Counted from the stretch's first letter, positions 31,261 to 39,527 are shown. The stretch is 47,038 nucleotides of DNA from an uncultured Bacteroidota bacterium (GCA_937928385.1 CALEZD010000019.1:1-47038); one strand, 5' to 3'. A program made the numbers and translations. The notes: generated from the letters alone by a model not told the origin.

Positions 31261-32025
31261 TTAATTTTTATCGAGGAACATGTGGAAAGTATCTCCTCTC
31301 AACCCGTTGCGCATCGCTTCCAGAGGCAACACTTCACTCGGCGGTATATTACCAAGGTTAACATTCGCACCCAACAACTCCAGGAAATAAACCTGCTGCG
31401 CTTTTTGCGGCGCTTCCCATATTATTTTCTCAGATGGTATCTGTGTAAGTATTTCCTGCACCAGGCCTTCGCGCACCTCGCCCGAGCCACGATAAATACC
31501 TACGTTACCGCTTTCGCGCGCTTCAGCTATTACATATTGTGCACCTGCACTCAGTTCAGCTTTCATCAGTTCTATCCATTTATAGGGCGGAATGATGTGT
31601 GTCGCGTCTTTCGAACCCACTTCAGATAACACAGTTACATGTTTTGCCAGTTCGGATATGTATTTGCATTTCTCCTCATGCGGTATAGTTATCGAGCCGT
31701 CTGATACTTCTACATATTTCAGGCCGTAATCTTTGATGACGTTGAGATAGTCGTCAAATTGCCCTCTTATCAGGAAGGCTTCAAACAAAGTACCACCAAA
31801 ATATACCGGCATATCATGCTCCCTGTATATTTCTATCTTCTCACGCAAGCGGTTGGTAACGAACGCTGTGCCGAAACCGAATTTCACTATATCTACAAAC
31901 GGTGAGGCCACCGACATAAAGTTCCTTACATCATCCAGCCCCAATCCTTTGTCCATAGCCATAGTAAGCCCGTACTGGCGTGGCTGTTGTGTGCGCTCAG
32001 GTATATTCTTCAGAAAAAAGTTCAT
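31261..32025 (-). CDS. comA: Phosphosulfolactate synthase (ComA family)
   Basis: 254 residues from the ATG at 32025; a TTG at 32067 would add 14 residues. The family pattern is strong: LTMAMDKGLGLDDVRNF, FVDIVKFGFGTAFV, PVYFGGTLFEAF, YVEVSDGSITIP, VLSEVGSKDA, VIAEARESGNVGI and IIWEAPQKAQQ. ComA joins sulfite to phosphoenolpyruvate to give phosphosulfolactate, known from coenzyme M synthesis in archaea. Bacteria of this phylum do not make coenzyme M; supply of sulfopyruvate or cysteate for sulfonolipids is a reasonable inference. ComB/ComC-type genes are not next to it. Confidence 0.88.
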   Translation of the reverse strand: MNFFLKNIPERTQQPRQYGLTMAMDKGLGLDDVRNFMSVASPFVDIVKFGFGTAFVTNRLREKIEIYREHDMPVYFGGTLFEAFLIRGQFDDYLNVIKDYGLKYVEVSDGSITIPHEEKCKYISELAKHVTVLSEVGSKDATHIIPPYKWIELMKAELSAGAQYVIAEARESGNVGIYRGSGEVREGLVQEILTQIPSEKIIWEAPQKAQQVYFLELLGANVNLGNIPPSEVLPLEAMRNGLRGDTFHMFLDKN

Positions 32026-32049
32026 GTAAACGGTTTGTGTTTCAGTTGG

Positions 32050-32057
32050 CAAAGGTA
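32050..32057 (-). promoter_or_regulatory. -7 promoter element of comA
   Basis: The minus strand reads TACCTTTG, an exact TAnnTTTG, 24 nt before the ATG at 32025. This also supports the ATG over the upstream TTG at 32067, which would lie outside the transcript. Confidence 0.42.
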
Positions 32058-32132
32058 ATTCTTTCAATATTGCCGTGCCAACGTTGGTAAAATGATTTTT
32101 TCACTTGTATATTAGCGTTATATTTAGCTGTT

Positions 32133-32423
32133 ATGAAACGTAATGTATCGCTTTTGGGCCTGATAATAGGATTATTGCTGCCATTGGTAGGGGTATTCAT
32201 TGTATATCTTATCATGTTTGGCGGCAAATCATTTGAGTCCTTTTACAATACGTTAAAGCATAATCTTGACACAGCAGCCTTGGTGCTCAGCCTGAGCATA
32301 CTCATAAATATCATTCCGTTTATATATTATACCAACCGCAGGCTCGACCTCACAGCCAGGGGACTGTTGATTGCTACCATGTTATATGCAGTATTCATTG
32401 TATTACTAAAGTTTGTATGGTAA
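32133..32423 (+). CDS. Small membrane protein of unknown function, upstream of lpxB
   Basis: 96 residues with three predicted membrane helices (LLGLIIGLLLPLVGVFIVYL, AALVLSLSILINIIPFIYY, GLLIATMLYAVFIVLLKFVW) and a short basic loop NRRLDLTARG. I do not recognise a family. Its stop codon is followed directly by the lpxB ATG with no gap, so the two are translated from one message and may be coupled. A role in the envelope is plausible only by this linkage. Confidence 0.75.
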   Translation: MKRNVSLLGLIIGLLLPLVGVFIVYLIMFGGKSFESFYNTLKHNLDTAALVLSLSILINIIPFIYYTNRRLDLTARGLLIATMLYAVFIVLLKFVW

Positions 32424-33527
32424 ATGCGGTATTACATCATAGCGGGCGAAGCCAGTGGCGACCTGCACGGTGGTAACCTCATAAAAGCATTACACAAAAA
32501 AGACAATACTGCCGATATACGATGCTGGGGCGGCGATAAAATGGAAGCCGCCGGCGCTACCATTGTCAAACACTACCGCGACCTGGCCTTTATGGGCTTT
32601 GTAGAAGTACTGGCCAACCTGCGTACCATTCTCCGGAATATAGATTTCTGCAAGAAAGACATTCTGGCATATCAACCAGATGTATTGGTACTGGTTGATT
32701 ACCCGGGCTTCAACCTGCGCATAGCCGAATGGGCCAGGCAGCAAGGGCTTAAAATTGTGTATTACATATCGCCACAAGTATGGGCGTGGAAGGCCAACAG
32801 GGTAAAGAAAATTAAGCGTGACGTAGATAAGATGCTGGTGATACTGCCCTTTGAAACGGAGTATTATAAAAGCAAATGGGACTACGATGTGACCTATGTG
32901 GGGCACCCGCTCACCGAAGTGATTCAATACGAAAAAGAGCAGGTGCATTTACAGAAGCTGTCTGACAAACCCATAATAGCACTACTGCCCGGCAGCAGGA
33001 AACAAGAGATAAGGGTAAAACTGCCCATCATGCTCAGCATGGTGGAGCGCTTCCCCCAATACCAGTTTGTAGTAGCACAAGCTCCGGCACAGCCCGATAG
33101 TTTGTATAAAGAGCTCATCGGTGCAAAAAATGTATTGATAGCCAATAACCAGACCTACAACCTGCTGAAACAAGCCACGGCAGCATTAGTTACCAGTGGT
33201 ACCGCTACGTTAGAAACAGCACTTTTCGGCGTGCCTGAGGTGGTGTGCTACAAAGGCAACCCCCTATCGTTCTGGCTGGCTACCAAACTGGTGGATGTAA
33301 AATATATATCGCTGGTGAACCTGGTGATGGATAAGGAAGTAATAAAAGAACTGATACAGGACGACTTTAATGAAACCAAACTGGAAAGTGAGCTCAGAAA
33401 AATATTAGAAGACGGGAGTAATCTGCAACAAATGAAGCGTGATTATGCTGCATTGTGGGATAAACTGGGGACTTACTCTACCTCAGAACTGGCGGCAGAC
33501 GAGATAATACAGTTACTTCGTAATTAG
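32424..33527 (+). CDS. lpxB: Lipid-A-disaccharide synthase
   Basis: 367 residues; condenses UDP-2,3-diacylglucosamine with lipid X in lipid A synthesis at the inner membrane. The N-terminus YYIIAGEASGDLHGGNLI is diagnostic, followed by YISPQVWAWKANRVKKI, YVGHPLTE, LLPGSRKQEI and LVTSGTATLETALFG. Length and motifs are normal. Its last 15 bases overlap a small convergent gene on the minus strand. Confidence 0.96.
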   Translation: MRYYIIAGEASGDLHGGNLIKALHKKDNTADIRCWGGDKMEAAGATIVKHYRDLAFMGFVEVLANLRTILRNIDFCKKDILAYQPDVLVLVDYPGFNLRIAEWARQQGLKIVYYISPQVWAWKANRVKKIKRDVDKMLVILPFETEYYKSKWDYDVTYVGHPLTEVIQYEKEQVHLQKLSDKPIIALLPGSRKQEIRVKLPIMLSMVERFPQYQFVVAQAPAQPDSLYKELIGAKNVLIANNQTYNLLKQATAALVTSGTATLETALFGVPEVVCYKGNPLSFWLATKLVDVKYISLVNLVMDKEVIKELIQDDFNETKLESELRKILEDGSNLQQMKRDYAALWDKLGTYSTSELAADEIIQLLRN

Positions 33528-33671
33528 CCGTACTATCATCACGATTACCGCAACAAGAAACATTAATAAAGATATCCTGTTCATACCATGCATAAACTTA
33601 ATATTAATATTCCGAGGCTCGTTAGAGTCACGTTTACGCAAGTAGAAATATGTCATTATCTGTTTCCACAT
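33513..33671 (-). CDS. Small 52-residue protein, DUF6728-like
   Basis: A 52-residue frame starting MWKQIMTYFYLRKRD and containing MHGMNRISLLMFLVAVIVMIV, so a short amphipathic basic start and one membrane helix at the C-terminus. From memory it matches the small Bacteroidota family annotated DUF6728 (start MWKQIL.YFY, then KRD, then MHGINRIS and a hydrophobic tail). The composition is protein-like and not a shadow of another gene over most of its length. It overlaps the lpxB end by 15 nt in the convergent direction. Function unknown. Confidence 0.7.
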   Translation of the reverse strand: MWKQIMTYFYLRKRDSNEPRNINIKFMHGMNRISLLMFLVAVIVMIVRLITK

Positions 33672-33703
33672 AAGCTAAGCAGTGCATAATAAAGTTAACT
33701 AAA

Positions 33704-33736
33704 TTTGGTTAAAAACCGGAATGCTGAGTATATTTG
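33704..33736 (+). promoter_or_regulatory. Promoter of the tRNA-Ala locus
   Basis: TTTG at 33704-33707 and TATATTTG at 33729-33736, 21 nt apart, both exact matches to the phylum consensus. The transcript should start near 33742, six bases before the first tRNA-like copy. Confidence 0.72.
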
Positions 33737-33747
33737 CACCCCGCTAC

Positions 33748-33800
33748 GGAGGATTAGCTCAGCTGGCTAGAGCGTCCCGCCACGGCGGGATGGTCATCAG
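33748..33800 (+). pseudogene. Truncated tRNA-Ala-like copy, anticodon arm replaced by a palindrome
   Basis: GGAGGAT (acceptor strand), TA and the D-arm GCTCAGCTGGCTAGAGC match the intact tRNA-Ala at 33844. The anticodon arm is replaced by TCCCGCCACGGCGGGA (33775-33790), then TGGTCATCAG resembles the variable loop and start of the T-stem. After that the tRNA sequence is lost. It lies directly behind the promoter, so it is transcribed, but it cannot fold as a complete tRNA. Confidence 0.75.
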
Positions 33801-33843
33801 TTTAGTTGACACAGTTCTTTAAAACATTAATAGTATTTCTGAG

Positions 33844-33917
<74 letters not shown>

Positions 33918-33925
33918 CAAGCTTT

Positions 33926-33950
33926 AAGTCGCCTTCGGGCGGCTTTTTTT
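33926..33950 (+). terminator. Intrinsic terminator after tRNA-Ala
   Basis: Stem AAGTCGCC / GGCGGCTT around the stable tetraloop TTCG, then a T-run. An almost identical copy follows at 34041-34064. Confidence 0.9.
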
Positions 33951-33956
33951 ATTGTA

Positions 33957-34033
33957 TTAAGCTCAGTTGACCAGAGCGTCCCGCCACGGCGGGAAGGTCA
34001 TCGGTTTCCCGTACGTACGGGATTATCCTCCAC
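33957..34033 (+). pseudogene. Second tRNA-Ala-like copy with two arms replaced by palindromes
   Basis: Starts TTAAGCTCAGTTGACCAGAG, so the acceptor 5' strand is missing but the D-arm remains. The anticodon arm is replaced by TCCCGCCACGGCGGGA (33979-33994), flanked by AGAGCG and AGGTC exactly as in the intact tRNA. The T-loop region is replaced by the perfect palindrome TCCCGTACGTACGGGA (34007-34022), flanked by CGGTT and TTATCC as in the intact tRNA. The end ATCCTCCA is intact. It cannot act as a normal tRNA. Confidence 0.78.
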
Positions 34034-34040
34034 AAGCTTT

Positions 34041-34064
34041 AAGTCGCCTTCGGGCGGCTTTTTT
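34041..34064 (+). terminator. Duplicated intrinsic terminator after the second tRNA-like copy
   Basis: Same stem and TTCG loop as 33926-33950 and the same lead-in CCACAAGCTTT; the T-run is one base shorter. Confidence 0.88.
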
Positions 34065-34069
34065 ATTGC

Positions 34070-34717
34070 CTAAAAACCAAAATTAAACCCTACCCTGATA
34101 GCGATGGTATTCCGATATGGGCTATACTCATTTTGCAGTACGTCGTACAAGGCCATAAATACAAACGAAGAACGCTGGCCAACGGGCTGGCGCAAGCCAC
34201 CACCCAGCAACAGGCAGGGTACATTTATATTTAAATTTCTTATCTCATACGGTGGATCAACAAGTGTATTGTTTATATATTCTTTGTATGAAGAAATATT
34301 ATGCTCATATTCCACATGCCCAAAGATATTGTTCCATATTATATGCCTTGCCCATACACTGGGAGAATAGATGTGCATGTTAAGTGGGCGTCCCTCGGTA
34401 GTTGTAAAACTTGTTGTTACCAGGAAATAATCTTTTACCCTCAGGTACTGATATCCGAACCCTATTCCTGCAGAAAAGTTATCCGTGATGCGATAACCAA
34501 ATATAGGTGTAACACCAACATTTGTAACTCCTGAACCTATGCCAAACAATCCCCAGCCGCCTACTATTATCCGGCTCGGATCTATCAGCCTGTCGTCTTT
34601 TACATTTTTTTGTGTCCTGTTCAGTGGTTTACCAGAGCTGCTGTACACTTCTTCCTGCGCTACAGCGGTGCTTATTAAAAAAAGACTAAAAAAAAGAGTA
34701 GTCAATAGTTGTTTCAT
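34070..34717 (-). CDS. Predicted outer-membrane beta-barrel protein
   Basis: 215 residues from the ATG at 34717; a TTG at 34747 would precede the signal peptide. The signal peptide ends LISTAVAQ. The mature part shows barrel strands (RIIVGGWGLFGIG, FGYRITDNFSAGIGFGYQYL, SPSVWARHIIW, TIAIRVGFNFGF) and ends in Phe. Small eight-strand type barrels of Bacteroidota have this size; no specific role can be given. It is on the same strand behind the FAD-oxidase gene but has its own -7 box. Confidence 0.75.
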   Translation of the reverse strand: MKQLLTTLFFSLFLISTAVAQEEVYSSSGKPLNRTQKNVKDDRLIDPSRIIVGGWGLFGIGSGVTNVGVTPIFGYRITDNFSAGIGFGYQYLRVKDYFLVTTSFTTTEGRPLNMHIYSPSVWARHIIWNNIFGHVEYEHNISSYKEYINNTLVDPPYEIRNLNINVPCLLLGGGLRQPVGQRSSFVFMALYDVLQNEYSPYRNTIAIRVGFNFGF

Positions 34718-34744
34718 ACCAATTCTTTTTGTTACAGGCTTGCA

Positions 34745-34752
34745 CAAAGTTA
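34745..34752 (-). promoter_or_regulatory. -7 promoter element of the small barrel gene
   Basis: The minus strand reads TAACTTTG, an exact TAnnTTTG, with a leader of about 21 nt before the ATG at 34717. It also rules against the TTG at 34747 as the start. Confidence 0.4.
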
Positions 34753-34815
34753 CTGTAAAACGTAGTTATAGCCTGTAATATTACGTATCGCATTTACATA
34801 TTACTGTAAAAATTT

Positions 34816-36228
34816 TCACAAATAATCAGGGAATATCTTACCCGGATTCAGTATATCATTCGGGTCGAAGATATTCTTAATGGATTTCATCAGTCTAAGC
34901 TGTGTAGTATTAAACGCTGTATTCATATATCCCTTCTGCACCAGCCCTATACCATGCTCTCCTGACAATGTACCTCCCATTTTTACCACTTCTGCGAACA
35001 ACTCCCTTATGGCAATGGATAATTTACTATTCCAGTCATCGTCACTCATATTACCCTTAATAATGTTTACATGCAGGTTGCCATCGCCTGCATGGCCATA
35101 GCATACTGACGTAAAACCATAAGCAGCGCCAATACTCTTCACTTTTGCCAGCAGTTGCGGCAGCTCCGCCCGAGGCACTACCGTATCTTCTTCTTTATAT
35201 ACCGAGTGGTTCTTTACTGCCTCACCTACCTTTCTGCGTAGTGCCCACAACGCTTCTTTTTGTTCATGGCTGTCTGCAAAAAGGATTTCCCCTGTCTCGA
35301 AACCGCCCAAAACGTTCGTTACCTGTTCCGACTGTTGCAATAATACATGCATATCATTACCATCCAGTTCTATCAGCAATTGAGCTTCTGTAGCGTCTGC
35401 CAATGGCAGCGATGTGTTTCCTGTATATTCCATAGCCAATAGTATGGCTTGTCGCTCCATAAACTCCAGCGCAGATGGTGTAATACCCGACAGTAATATC
35501 TCATTTACAGCCGTGCAAGCATCTATGGCCGAACGGAATGGCACCAGCATCAGCACATTGTGTTGTACTGCAGGTATTAACCTCAGCACAATCTTGGTCA
35601 CTACACCCAATGTACCTTCGCTGCCTACTACCAGTTGAGTAAGGTTGTAACCAGTAGCGTTTTTCAGCACATTAGCCCCTGTCCATATTATTTCACCGCT
35701 AGCCAGCACTACTTCCAGGTTCAATACATAATCCTTCACCACACCATATTTCACCGCCCTGGGGCCGCCTGAGTTTTCAGCCACATTACCCCCGATAAAA
35801 CATGAGCCCCGGCTGGACGGGTCAGGCGGGTAAAACAAGCCCTGCTCCTGTACATATTCCTGCAGCACCTGTGTGATAACGCCGGGCTCTGTTGTTACCT
35901 GGAAGTTTTGTGCATCCATGTTCAATATCCTGTTCATCCGGCTCATATCCAGCACTACACCGCCATATACAGCCAATGCCCCGCCGCTCAGTCCCGTACC
36001 TGCGCCACGTACTGTCACGGGTATTATATACTCATTGCAATATGCCAATATCCTGCTTATTTCTTCAGCAGTGTCCGGCTTTATCACCGCCTCAGGCATA
36101 TACTCCAGGTCCTCTGTTTCGTCCGATGCAGCCTTTTTGAGCGCCTCCCCATCCGTCAGAACATAAGCCCTACCTACAATAGCAGCAAATACCTCCAGGT
36201 CAGCAGCTGTAATTTTCCTGTAGCTCAT
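34816..36228 (-). CDS. FAD-linked oxidase, GlcD / D-lactate dehydrogenase type
   Basis: 470 residues of the vanillyl-alcohol-oxidase fold. The FAD-binding parts read VTVRGAGTGLSGGALAV and PPDPSSRGSCFIGGNVAENSGG, and the C-terminal active-site segment includes CYGHAGDGNLHVNI and GTLSGEHGIGLVQKGYM. Relatives oxidise glycolate, D-lactate or other 2-hydroxy acids at the membrane and pass electrons to quinone. The GlcE/GlcF partners are not adjacent, so the single-subunit D-lactate or 2-hydroxyglutarate type is more likely. Divergent from padR. Confidence 0.87.
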   Translation of the reverse strand: MSYRKITAADLEVFAAIVGRAYVLTDGEALKKAASDETEDLEYMPEAVIKPDTAEEISRILAYCNEYIIPVTVRGAGTGLSGGALAVYGGVVLDMSRMNRILNMDAQNFQVTTEPGVITQVLQEYVQEQGLFYPPDPSSRGSCFIGGNVAENSGGPRAVKYGVVKDYVLNLEVVLASGEIIWTGANVLKNATGYNLTQLVVGSEGTLGVVTKIVLRLIPAVQHNVLMLVPFRSAIDACTAVNEILLSGITPSALEFMERQAILLAMEYTGNTSLPLADATEAQLLIELDGNDMHVLLQQSEQVTNVLGGFETGEILFADSHEQKEALWALRRKVGEAVKNHSVYKEEDTVVPRAELPQLLAKVKSIGAAYGFTSVCYGHAGDGNLHVNIIKGNMSDDDWNSKLSIAIRELFAEVVKMGGTLSGEHGIGLVQKGYMNTAFNTTQLRLMKSIKNIFDPNDILNPGKIFPDYL

Positions 36229-36304
36229 GTAACAAAGTTCTTAATCCTGCGATTGAATCAATACTGTACTTAACAAAATATTTTGCATTATTTTAGTACC
36301 TTGC

Positions 36305-36335
36305 TTTGCATAGTACTATATTTTTTATATTTTTG
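36305..36335 (+). promoter_or_regulatory. padR promoter with overlapping direct repeats
   Basis: TTTG at 36305-36308 and TATTTTTG at 36328-36335, exactly 19 nt apart and both exact. The 11-base sequence TTTGCATAGTA occurs at 36305-36315 and again at 36332-36342, so each repeat covers one core element. A palindrome TAGTACTA follows the first. This is a likely PadR binding region. Confidence 0.62.
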
Positions 36336-36353
36336 CATAGTAAATAAGCACAG

Positions 36354-36689
36354 ATGAATATTGAGAATACGGAATCGCAGATGAAAAAAGGGCTTTTGGA
36401 GTTATGTATTATGGGCATCATCCAAAAGGAGCAGGAAGCATACCCCAGCGATATACTGGAGCAATTGAAAGCCAATAAGCTGGTAGTGCTGGAGGGTACC
36501 TTATATCCCCTGCTTACCCGGCTGAAAAATGCGGGGCTGCTGAGCTATCGTTGGGAAGAGTCGCCATCGGGCCCACCCAGGAAGTATTTTGCGTTGACGG
36601 AAGACGGCGGCAAAATATATGAACAGTTAAAAACCACCTGGACAGAACTAAGTACATCAGTAAATAATTTAACCACTACAAATAACTAA
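36354..36689 (+). CDS. PadR family transcriptional regulator
   Basis: 111 residues, the small PadR type (winged helix with a short C-terminal dimerisation helix). The DNA-binding part reads KKGLLELCIMGIIQKEQ, then YPSDILEQLKANKL and the wing EGTLYPLLTRLKNAGLLSYR, followed by GPPRKYFALTEDG. PadR proteins repress their own operon and are often released by membrane or phenolic stress. The stop is 3 nt before the pspC-domain gene, so the two form an operon, and the promoter contains direct repeats suited to autoregulation. Confidence 0.93.
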   Translation: MNIENTESQMKKGLLELCIMGIIQKEQEAYPSDILEQLKANKLVVLEGTLYPLLTRLKNAGLLSYRWEESPSGPPRKYFALTEDGGKIYEQLKTTWTELSTSVNNLTTTNN

Positions 36690-36692
36690 GAC

Positions 36693-37340
36693 ATGCAAAG
36701 AATCATACAAATAACCATCGGCGGGCAGGTAATACCCATAGAGGAACGCGCTTATGATGGCTTAAACAAATATATCACTTCGCTGGAGCTGCAGTTTGCA
36801 GGCGAAGCAGGCAAGGATGAAATCATACAGGACATCGAAAACCGTATAGCGGAGTTGTTCAACGCCAGGCTGCAAGCTGGCGCACAGGCTATCATCAGCA
36901 GCGACGTGCAAAAGGTGATAGAAACACTCGGCTATCCAAATGAGCTGAACGAAGACACACCACCCAAAAGCAAAACCAGCTACCAGCAGTATATACCAAC
37001 TGATGCTGTAAGAAGAAGGCTGTACCGCAATCCGCATGACAAATGGGTAGGCGGTGTATGCAGTGGTATTGCCAGCTATTTTGATATTGACCCGGTACTG
37101 GTAAGGTTGATATTGCTGGTGGCGATACTGACATTCGGTATAGGCATAGTGGCATACCTGATAGCCTGGGCAATTATACCGGAGGCACGCACTCCACAGG
37201 AAATGTATTACATGACCGGCGTACCGCCCATGGATTTTAAGACTATGAAGAAAAATATGGACCACGAACTACAGGACCTGAAAAGGCGTGGTGAAGAAAT
37301 GAGCCGCGACCTGAAGGATTTTTTCAGCAATAAGAAATAA
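36693..37340 (+). CDS. PspC domain-containing membrane protein
   Basis: 215 residues. An N-terminal soluble region (residues 1-100) begins MQRIIQITIGGQVIPIEE and has helices with an Asp/Glu-rich face. The PspC domain spans residues 108-165, with RRLYRNPHDKWVGGVCSG and a membrane helix pair (LILLVAILTFGIGIVAYLIA). A charged tail follows (DHELQDLKRRGEEMSRDLKD). PspC proteins sense or transmit envelope stress. In many Bacteroidota a PadR gene precedes it as here, which supports a shared regulatory loop. Confidence 0.92.
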   Translation: MQRIIQITIGGQVIPIEERAYDGLNKYITSLELQFAGEAGKDEIIQDIENRIAELFNARLQAGAQAIISSDVQKVIETLGYPNELNEDTPPKSKTSYQQYIPTDAVRRRLYRNPHDKWVGGVCSGIASYFDIDPVLVRLILLVAILTFGIGIVAYLIAWAIIPEARTPQEMYYMTGVPPMDFKTMKKNMDHELQDLKRRGEEMSRDLKDFFSNKK

Positions 37341-37363
37341 CTATTCTCACAAATTGTTATACC

Positions 37364-37385
37364 ATGCCCGCTATCGTGCGGGCAT
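37364..37385 (+). terminator. Terminator of padR-pspC
   Basis: Hairpin ATGCCCGC / GCGGGCAT around TATCGT, followed by a weak T-rich stretch (TATTGTTGT). Located 24 nt after the PspC stop. Confidence 0.6.
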
Positions 37386-37469
37386 TATTGTTGTAATAAC
37401 TGCAGGCAACGGACTTCATTTTCAATTCGTGCAGGTTATTGAGTACATTAGCGGGAACAATCTGTACGC

Positions 37470-38903
37470 ATGAACAACCTGAAAAAAAGAAGGATTCCCC
37501 TGCATTTTCAAATAATCATAGGCCTGGTATTGGGTGTGGCATGGACTTTTCTATCAGGTTATATCGGGCTGAAAGATTTCACCATGAACTGGATAGCCCC
37601 GTTTGGGGATATATTCATCAATCTTTTGAAACTGATAGCAGTGCCCCTGGTGCTGTTTTCCATCATATCCGGTATTTCCGGTTTATCAGACACCAAAAGC
37701 CTGGGAAGGTTGGGTGTCAAAACACTCAGCCTGTATTTAATCACCACTGTTACAGCGGTATGCCTGGGGTTAGTATTAGTGAATATAGTTAAGCCCGGAA
37801 ACAGAATCAGCACCGAATTGCAGACCGTCAACAGGCTATCTTATGAAATATGGGCGGGCGATAATAACGTCAAAATAAAAGATGACAAGCGATATATAAG
37901 CAACCCACAATACACGCAATACCTTTCCGAAGCACAAAGCAAATTAGCGCAGGAAGAAAGTAATGCTACCATCGAAGAAAAGATGATGGCTGCAAAATCA
38001 CAAAAAGATAAGGGGCCTTTGCAATTCCTGGTAGAGATGGTACCCAGCAATATATTCCTGTCCTTCAACGACAGCCTGATGCTGCAGGTGATATTCTTCG
38101 CTATATTTTTTGGCATCACCCTTATCTCATTGCCCAGGGCCAAGGTAGCGGGCATGGTTTCTTTTATAGAAGGGGGCAGTGAAATATTCATCAAAATGGT
38201 GGATATAGTGATGCGTGGCGCACCATTCTTTGTATTTGCTCTTATGGCCGGCAAGCTCACCCAGATGGCAAATGATAATACAGACCGCATTATCAATCTG
38301 CTGGGCGCTATTACTACCTATATGGCAGTAGTACTGGCAGGACTGGCCATTATGATATTCATATTGTACCCTCTCATTATTACACGTTTTGTAAAAAAGC
38401 TGAAGTACGGTGCATTTTTCAAAGCTATAGCACCTGCACAATTCCTGGCATTTTCATCCAGCAGCTCGGCAGCCACCCTGCCAGTTACTATGGATTGTGT
38501 GCATGACAACCTGGGTGTACGCGAAGAAGTAGGGAGCTTTGTATTGCCCATAGGCGCTACTGTAAATATGGATGGCACCAGCCTGTACCAGGCCGTAGCC
38601 GTGGTGTTCCTGGCGCAGTTGCATGGTGTCGACCTGAATATTACCCAACAACTCACCATCGTACTAACAGCTACGCTGGCATCAATAGGTACAGCAGCCG
38701 TACCCAGTGCCGGGCTGATTATGCTCATTATCGTATTACAATCCGTGGGACTCAATCCTGCCTGGATAGCATTGATATTCCCTGTTGATAGAATACTGGA
38801 TATGTGCCGGACAGTAGTAAATGTAACAGGCGATGCTACTGTAGCTACTGTGGTAGCCAGCTCTGAAAATATGCTGGACTACCCGCCGGTGCGGGAAGAG
38901 TAG
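37470..38903 (+). CDS. Dicarboxylate/amino acid:cation symporter (DAACS family)
   Basis: 477 residues with eight membrane helices and two re-entrant loops. The family motifs are visible: SSSSAATLPVT (first hairpin), LPIGATVNMDGTSLYQAV (with the NMDGT cation site) and GTAAVPSAGLIMLIIVL, then DRILDMCRTVVNVTGD with the substrate-binding Arg and Asp residues. The protein moves glutamate, aspartate or C4-dicarboxylates with Na+ or H+. A polar insert of about 75 residues between helices 3 and 4 is longer than in GltP. It ends 9 nt from the convergent methyltransferase. Confidence 0.93.
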   Translation: MNNLKKRRIPLHFQIIIGLVLGVAWTFLSGYIGLKDFTMNWIAPFGDIFINLLKLIAVPLVLFSIISGISGLSDTKSLGRLGVKTLSLYLITTVTAVCLGLVLVNIVKPGNRISTELQTVNRLSYEIWAGDNNVKIKDDKRYISNPQYTQYLSEAQSKLAQEESNATIEEKMMAAKSQKDKGPLQFLVEMVPSNIFLSFNDSLMLQVIFFAIFFGITLISLPRAKVAGMVSFIEGGSEIFIKMVDIVMRGAPFFVFALMAGKLTQMANDNTDRIINLLGAITTYMAVVLAGLAIMIFILYPLIITRFVKKLKYGAFFKAIAPAQFLAFSSSSSAATLPVTMDCVHDNLGVREEVGSFVLPIGATVNMDGTSLYQAVAVVFLAQLHGVDLNITQQLTIVLTATLASIGTAAVPSAGLIMLIIVLQSVGLNPAWIALIFPVDRILDMCRTVVNVTGDATVATVVASSENMLDYPPVREE

Positions 38904-38912
38904 GTACAACTT

Positions 38913-39527
38913 CTATTTCTTCCTGCCGGTGAACCTCACTACCGCGCTTTTCCCATTGTGAAAAGCGCCTTCATGCAGCTCGGTATCCGTTTCGTACAGT
39001 TCTATGATGTCAAAATCTTTAAAGTACGTACGCAGTTCTTCTTCGCTGTACAGCATTGCCTCATCTCTGGGTCCGCCCGCGGCAGGATTTACTGAGCTGT
39101 ACTCAAGCTGCTTTTTGCTAAAAGCCTCTAATATCACTACCCCGCCTTTCTTCAGGTAGCTATTCAACCGGCTGTGGTAGGCCGCTTTCTTATCCGCGGG
39201 GAAATGCGCGAAGATTAATACCATAGCGTCGTATGCCCCTTCTTCGTAAGACAGTTCAGATAGTTCGCCTATACGGTAGTTTATATGCACATTTTTCTTC
39301 TCTGCCAGTAACATGGCTTTCTTTCTCCCTTCAGCACTCATATCAAAGGCATCTGCCTGCCAACCTATACCTGCCGCATATACAGCATTGCGCCCCTCAC
39401 CTTCCAGCGGGAACAATATTTTTCCCGGCGGGAACTTTCCCAATTGCTGCTTCAGATACTCGTTGGGCTCTTCGCCATATACATATTCTTCCCTGTTATA
39501 TCGCTCGTTCCAGAAATCCTGCGTCAT
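38913..39527 (-). CDS. SAM-dependent methyltransferase, TehB/thiopurine-like
   Basis: 204 residues from the ATG at 39527; the longer frame to 39623 has no family match. It starts TQDFWNERYNREEYVYG, the signature of the TehB-like group, followed by ILFPLEGEGRNAVYAAGIGW as motif I and FDMSAEGRKKAMLLAEKK. The group methylates small thiol, tellurite or similar compounds; a detoxification role is a reasonable but unproven guess. Divergent from the sodium symporter gene with its own -7 box. Confidence 0.85.
   Translation of the reverse strand: MTQDFWNERYNREEYVYGEEPNEYLKQQLGKFPPGKILFPLEGEGRNAVYAAGIGWQADAFDMSAEGRKKAMLLAEKKNVHINYRIGELSELSYEEGAYDAMVLIFAHFPADKKAAYHSRLNSYLKKGGVVILEAFSKKQLEYSSVNPAAGGPRDEAMLYSEEELRTYFKDFDIIELYETDTELHEGAFHNGKSAVVRFTGRKK

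Noticed and set aside
33748..33800. Complete second tRNA at the first tRNA-like copy
   Set aside because: The anticodon loop would have six bases, and no T-arm or 3' acceptor strand follows within tRNA distance.
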